From NCBI GenBank assembly GCA_020809705.1, contig CP085831.1, positions 5,208,001 to 5,272,000 on the forward strand: a stretch of 64,000 bases of DNA, in the 5' to 3' direction. Each line of letters begins with the position of its first letter. The stretch's first letter is position 1. The notes below the pieces were generated by a model that worked only from the letters and a program-made list of their open reading frames with translations, did not search any database and had not been told where the DNA came from. Shown in pieces: positions 59,744-64,000 of this stretch. A program made the position numbers and the translations under genes. This stretch comes from Calonectria ilicicola. Lineage: Eukaryota; Ascomycota; Sordariomycetes; Hypocreales; Nectriaceae.

Positions 59744-61420
59744 ATTGTCTCTAATTAGTGTATTTTTGATGGTTGAAAATGCGAAACCGCAAGCCTTATT
59801 TAGTGTATTGACCTTGCTGGATAACTAGACGTTTGTATAAGTAAAAAGAAAAAATGCCAAACCGGGATCTACCTCAAAAATCCGGTCACAGCTTTAAATT
59901 AACACATATTCCAAGTAGCATACCAGTGACATCAGAATGGCCACTAGTCAAGGTTTTGCAAAAAAAAAAAAAAGAAGAAGAAGAATAGATTCATTGCGTA
60001 AGTAAATATCAATACTATCATGCCACGACATGAACTATCGAGTCTGAGCTTGTAAATGTGGCTTTTTCCCTATTTTGAATACCCACTATTGTGGGTTTCG
60101 CGCGCGCGTATCCGTTAGGGACGGCCATAGCCGCATGAACCGGAATTTTTCCGTTCAACCGATGGGCTGGTCCCACAAACTATTATCTTGAATTGTCTTG
60201 GTATTCCTCAATTCGGAAAACGGAGGGCCATTCCTGTGTCTCTGCCCCTTCACCAGCCATAAAGCCCACTAGGCCGAGTGTCAATACACCAACATGTGCG
60301 CCTCGTTCATCTCAACCGTCTCTCAGCTCGGGGTATTATTGAAGTCCGTGTAGAATTACTTACCGTCTTTAGAAGCCGGGTTAGAAATAATGTCCCATTG
60401 AGGTGAAATGCCTCACTAAAGCCAACCAGATTCAATATGACATAGACGTTTTTTAGTGACAGTGTCACGGACGACCAACTTCTTCGTTCACCACCAGAAG
60501 GAGAAAAGTGCCCATGATACTTTTCCCCAATCCAGGTTCATCAAAATTTTGTTTCCTCGGCTGTCCGGTTCTACGGATACACGGAAATAGCCAGCGAACG
60601 GAACCTATCCCGTGTGGATCTCGTTAGCTTGTGGCTTATTGATACCGCGCGGTTGCTTCAGCTGGCCTTGGCAGGAATGGAGATAGCCGCACTTGGCAAT
60701 CCGAAATTTGGCTTATTCTCTTTTTACTTATACACAAGTCTAGTTATCCAGCAAGGTCAATACACCAAATAAGGCTTGCAGATACAAACCCAAAACAAGA
60801 AAGTTACCAAACGTCGTGATAACCTGGAAATGTCATCTCCGATACCTTGATAGAAAAGTCTAATAGAGCCCAGTATTAAAATGCGTTCCCTGCCCCAGCT
60901 CAAGCCATTTAATTCAACCCATCTTTTCACATGAAATTTGGCTTATCTTACCTTAGTTGATGACCCTAAGTGGACTAATCCAAATAAATAATGTGAATGT
61001 GGCTTTGCAAATATACGAGGAGGCACCACTCCTTACGGCAAACCTAGGCGTCTGATTCTTGAATACCATGTCTCCAGAAAGCCTCAGTGGAGTTTCCTGC
61101 AGTGATTGTTGAATGTAAGCACGGGATCCGGTTGACTATCCTTCCCATTGGCTGTTTGGGTTGCCACAAATGTCTCAGCTTTTTATATTCTTTCCTTTTC
61201 CGTCTGTAATTCGAAACGCTATCGATTTTAGAAAGCACTTGTTGGCGTGTGGCTGTCTGAAATTCACGAGTTTGAACCTTTTCAGTCATTTATATGACCA
61301 AGACTTTCGTTGCGCTGCATCATGCAAAGTATAAATCCAACGGGGACACGTGTGTTGCGGAACAATTGTCAAGACCAAACCACTATCTATTACTGATTCA
61401 TTGTTTTTAAAGCCAAAGCT
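59744..61420. other. Intergenic with dispersed repeat copy
   Basis: No gene supported. Contains a poly-A/GAA run at about 59959-59987, a CG-rich alternating stretch (CGCGCGCG near 60101-60108) and the second dispersed repeat copy. A minus-strand open frame (61044-61289) has no recognisable motif. The right end should hold the tyrosinase promoter. Confidence 0.55.
60723..60862 (+). repeat. Dispersed repeat, copy 2 (about 140 bases)
   Basis: Matches 943-1082 in the same orientation with roughly a dozen substitutions, nearly all transitions. It lacks the 13-base flanking repeat seen around copy 1. Confidence 0.7.
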
Positions 61421-64000
61421 ATGACGTCCGACTCTCATGACTTTTATCCCATTACGGGTATTCAAGATGGCCTGGATCCAGATACGACCAAGAGTCTCCG
61501 GCAGGTACCTGTTCGTATGGAAGTTGATGACTGGTTCCATTCTCAGGATATTATCCACGTCAATCAGCGAGCCCTCTTCTTCCCAGCATTCTTGAAACTT
61601 TCCCAAATGGACCCCAAGGAGAAGCTGTCTTGGTTCTAAATCGCTGGTCAGTCTTCGATGTCTTGAAACCACGCAATGCATCCTTCGCAAACTAACTTAA
61701 TAAAAGGCATTCACGGCAAGTCATACACTCCCTGGGATGAAGGTTTCCAGGATGGCAAAACACCCAATGAGGGCTACTGCACTCACGCCAGCGTTTTGTT
61801 CGCTACGTGGCACCGAGCATATATGCTCCTGTGGGAGGTGACAAACCCATTTCAGATGTTCTTCCTAGACAGTCACACTGATCAATACACCAGCAAGTCA
61901 TCTACCAGCTTATGCTGAAGGAGATAGATCAGTACAAGAATGAAGTCGACAGAGAGGAGCTTCGTGAAGCTGCCAATCTTTGGCGCCTCCCCTACTGGGA
62001 TTGGGCCTTGAAGAAGCCCAACTTGGACCCCACGAACCCAAATGTCTATGATTACAATGTTCCCACTGTCGTTCAGGAGAAATACGTCTCCATTAGAAAA
62101 CCTGCACCTGGGTTTGAAGGTCCTATTAAAAATGCCTTTTATCAGTTTTGGGCCCCTGATGGCTATTCCAGCCTTGGAGATGAGAAGCTGGAAGAGTTCA
62201 AGATCACCCAGAGCGAAGTCGATCTCAGCCAGGTAGATTCCAACATCGATACAAGCAAAGGCAAGCCGAAGAAAACTATCATTCCTGTAAGTACATTCTT
62301 GCAAGCGTGGGGTTGAAGTTTTCTGTGCTGAAATTACTAGTATAATCTCTCCAAGAAGACAGTGCGACACCTCAAGCATGAAGATAAAGACCACCCCAGA
62401 GTCGATGAGTGGGTGAAAGGTGAACAAGACAGCAACGCAATCGCTGGGATGATGCGAGACTTTCGATACGGTAACGTTACAAAGCAGTCTACTGATCTGG
62501 TTAAGCCCGAAGACGTGCCCAAGAAGGGTAACTTCACTGCCAGTCTGCGAGACGCGTTTTATCGAATCTTGACCATTACAAATTTCGAGGATTTTGCGAG
62601 CAAGCGATTTCCTGATGAGGGAAGCCAGGAACAGCAGAGGAAGGATTACGCCTATGACTCCTCTGAACATCTCCATGATGTTATGCACTTGTTCTGTGGT
62701 GGTTTCCCCAAGTTTGTTGATGATACACACACTCTAGCCATCATGGGCCACATGTCTCACGTGCCCGTTGCAGCATTTGATCCCATTTTCTGGCTTCACC
62801 ATTGGTAGGGTTTGTCGCACACGCCGCCAGATATTTTAACTAACATGAAAAATTAGCAATGTTGATCGCCTGTTTGCTCTTTGGCAGGTTCTCCACGACA
62901 ACCAGAACGAGCCTTGGTTCAACGGCTCCGATTCCAGAGATCGTGACCCTGGCAACTTTGGAATTTCCCGCTGGCACCCTGACCGGCCTGAGGACAACCT
63001 CAGACCTTTCCACTTCACCGACGAGGGGGAAATTGAGAAGTCGTACCACACTTCTTATACGGTTCGACGCACAACCCAGCTGGGTAACACGTATCCCGGT
63101 CTTGAGAAGTGGAAGCACACAACCGATGGCGAGTACAACGTCGAAAAGCATCGCAGGGCTCTAGCATCCATGCTGAACGGCATGTATAATTCCTCGCGCG
63201 ACGCCACCTACAAGTTGAAATTCGACCCGAATTTGACCACCGATGCCGACAATGTAGCCCGCAGCGTGTTGGAAATCCAACGATCGAGAAAAGAACCTGG
63301 GCTACCAGATGAGTGGCGCGCAAACGACTATGTTATCAATGTCGTCTATGAAAGGTTGGAGCCCTTGAATCAACGTTCAACATGCTTGCGCTAACAGAAA
63401 TAGGATGGCTCTCGAAGGCAAGATGTTCACTGTCGACTTCTTCATTGGCGAGCCGCCCGAGCATTGGTCGAAGAATTGGGACAAGAACAAAGATCTTGTT
63501 GGTAGAATTTTCAACTTCACTGCTGCTGGCGACATTAGCGGCAACGATAAATCCAGCGGTAGCTGCGGCAAGTGTGAACAACAGGCCAAGGACAAGACTA
63601 GAGCTTCCGGTCGCGTTGTTCTCACCAACCCTCTCATCACACGCTTCCTCAACCAGGAACCTACAACTGGCAGCGGTGAAATTTTGAAGGGTATGGATGA
63701 CAAAAACGTCACCGAATTTCTTTGCAACAACTTGCATTGGCGGGTTGTGTGCATGGGCAACGTCGTCAATCCCGATGAAATTCCCAAGAAAATCCCCTCT
63801 CTGCTTGTCTCGGTTGCTTCTGGTTGGTCGACACACTATGGCGATCGTAGAAAGATGTCGACTTTTGGCGATTATGAGCCTCGTTTTGTGGTTACCGCAA
63901 AGAAGAATGGCGGTGCAAAGCCCTGCAATAAGCTCTATGAAGGCGATGAGCGCAGGATTGCCGAGGAAACCAAGGATGTCGCTACCAGCACCACAGTGAC
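61421..64000 (+). pseudogene. Tyrosinase (type-3 copper) gene with stop at codon 73, 3' end beyond window
   Basis: Exons 61421-61646, 61707-61837, 61894-62286, 62341-62804, 62857-63354 and 63404 onward join in frame, all with CTNAC-type branch sites. CuA ligands: His in GIHGK, the Cys-X-His thioether pair in [10 protein letters not shown], and WHRAY. CuB ligands: HDVMHLFCGG, and WLHHCNVDRLF formed across intron 4. The rest of the core (LWRLPYWDWA, MALEGKMFTVDFFIGEPP) and the start of the C-terminal domain are present to base 64000. Tyrosinases oxidise phenols to o-quinones in melanin and pigment formation; there is no signal peptide, as in many fungal tyrosinases. In exon 1 the conserved block SWFQIAGIHG reads SWF-stop-IAGIHG: TAA at 61637-61639. 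The stop lies before all copper ligands, so no active enzyme can be made from this reading. Everything after it looks fully conserved, so the loss is recent. Confidence 0.85.

Noticed and set aside
61882..62730. 282-codon open frame on the minus strand
   Set aside because: It is the antisense shadow of the tyrosinase exons, which show copper motifs and splice sites on the plus strand.
1..64000. CRISPR arrays, operons, ribosome binding sites, riboswitches
   Set aside because: Introns, spacing and gene families show eukaryotic (fungal) DNA; no regularly spaced direct repeats of CRISPR type were seen.

Overview
The window is from a filamentous ascomycete (Pezizomycotina; the gene content fits Eurotiales-like moulds such as Penicillium, Aspergillus or Talaromyces, but this is inference). 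Genes have 46-91 base introns with GTNNGT donors, CTNAC-like branch sites and YAG acceptors. The protein families are typically fungal: NACHT-WD40 and NACHT-ankyrin NLR-like proteins, HeLo-type pseudokinases, fungal rhodopsin-fold membrane proteins and DUF3176. Transposons carry massive C-to-T / G-to-A decay of the repeat-induced point mutation (RIP) type. Exon joins below were worked out by hand from frame, splice signals and family motifs; no expression data or search was available.

Layout. 1-26 kb is mostly gene-bearing: a broken unknown gene at the left edge; a seven-helix rhodopsin-fold protein (2365-3690, +); a small secreted cysteine protein (4330-4917, -); an MFS transporter (6343-8139, -); a long empty stretch; a second rhodopsin-fold protein (12972-14341, +); a DUF3176 membrane protein (14397-16145, -); a Ser/Thr-rich secreted protein with Kex2-like sites (17661-18863, +); a NACHT-WD40 protein with one stop codon in a WD blade (19381-23351, +); and a metallo-beta-lactamase-fold hydrolase (24940-25839, +).

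26.8-42.3 kb is one nested transposon complex. A Mutator-like DNA transposon of about 2.6 kb (terminal inverted repeats about 53 bp, 8-base flanking repeat TAGAAATA) has been split by three later insertions, each with its own LTR pair and 5-base target duplication: a 393-base TRIM-like element, a 6.7 kb Ty3/gypsy element (+) and a 5.8 kb Ty3/gypsy element (-). All are RIP-degraded inside, but their outer edges and the short spacers between them remain GC-normal.

42.9-46.4 kb holds an NmrA-like reductase (-) and a disrupted pseudokinase gene (+). 46.7-53.7 kb is a decayed PiggyBac-type transposase gene (-) split by a third Ty3/gypsy element (47784-53152, 212-base LTRs, duplication ATAAG). It abuts a HeLo-type pseudokinase gene (53782-55164, +) whose N-terminal HeLo part appears lost. 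Then come a NACHT-ankyrin gene with one in-frame stop (55870-59743, +) and a tyrosinase gene that runs off the right edge and has a stop at codon 73 (61421-64000, +).

The main story is a transposon-filled island of incompatibility/immunity-type genes. Five genes (left-edge unknown, NACHT-WD40, pseudokinase, NACHT-ankyrin, tyrosinase) each carry a stop codon, and four of these stops have an otherwise clean reading frame running straight through. Every one can be explained by a single C-to-T change in a CpA context (CAA to TAA, or TGG to TAG on the other strand), which is the RIP signature, so spill-over of RIP into neighbouring genes is a testable explanation.
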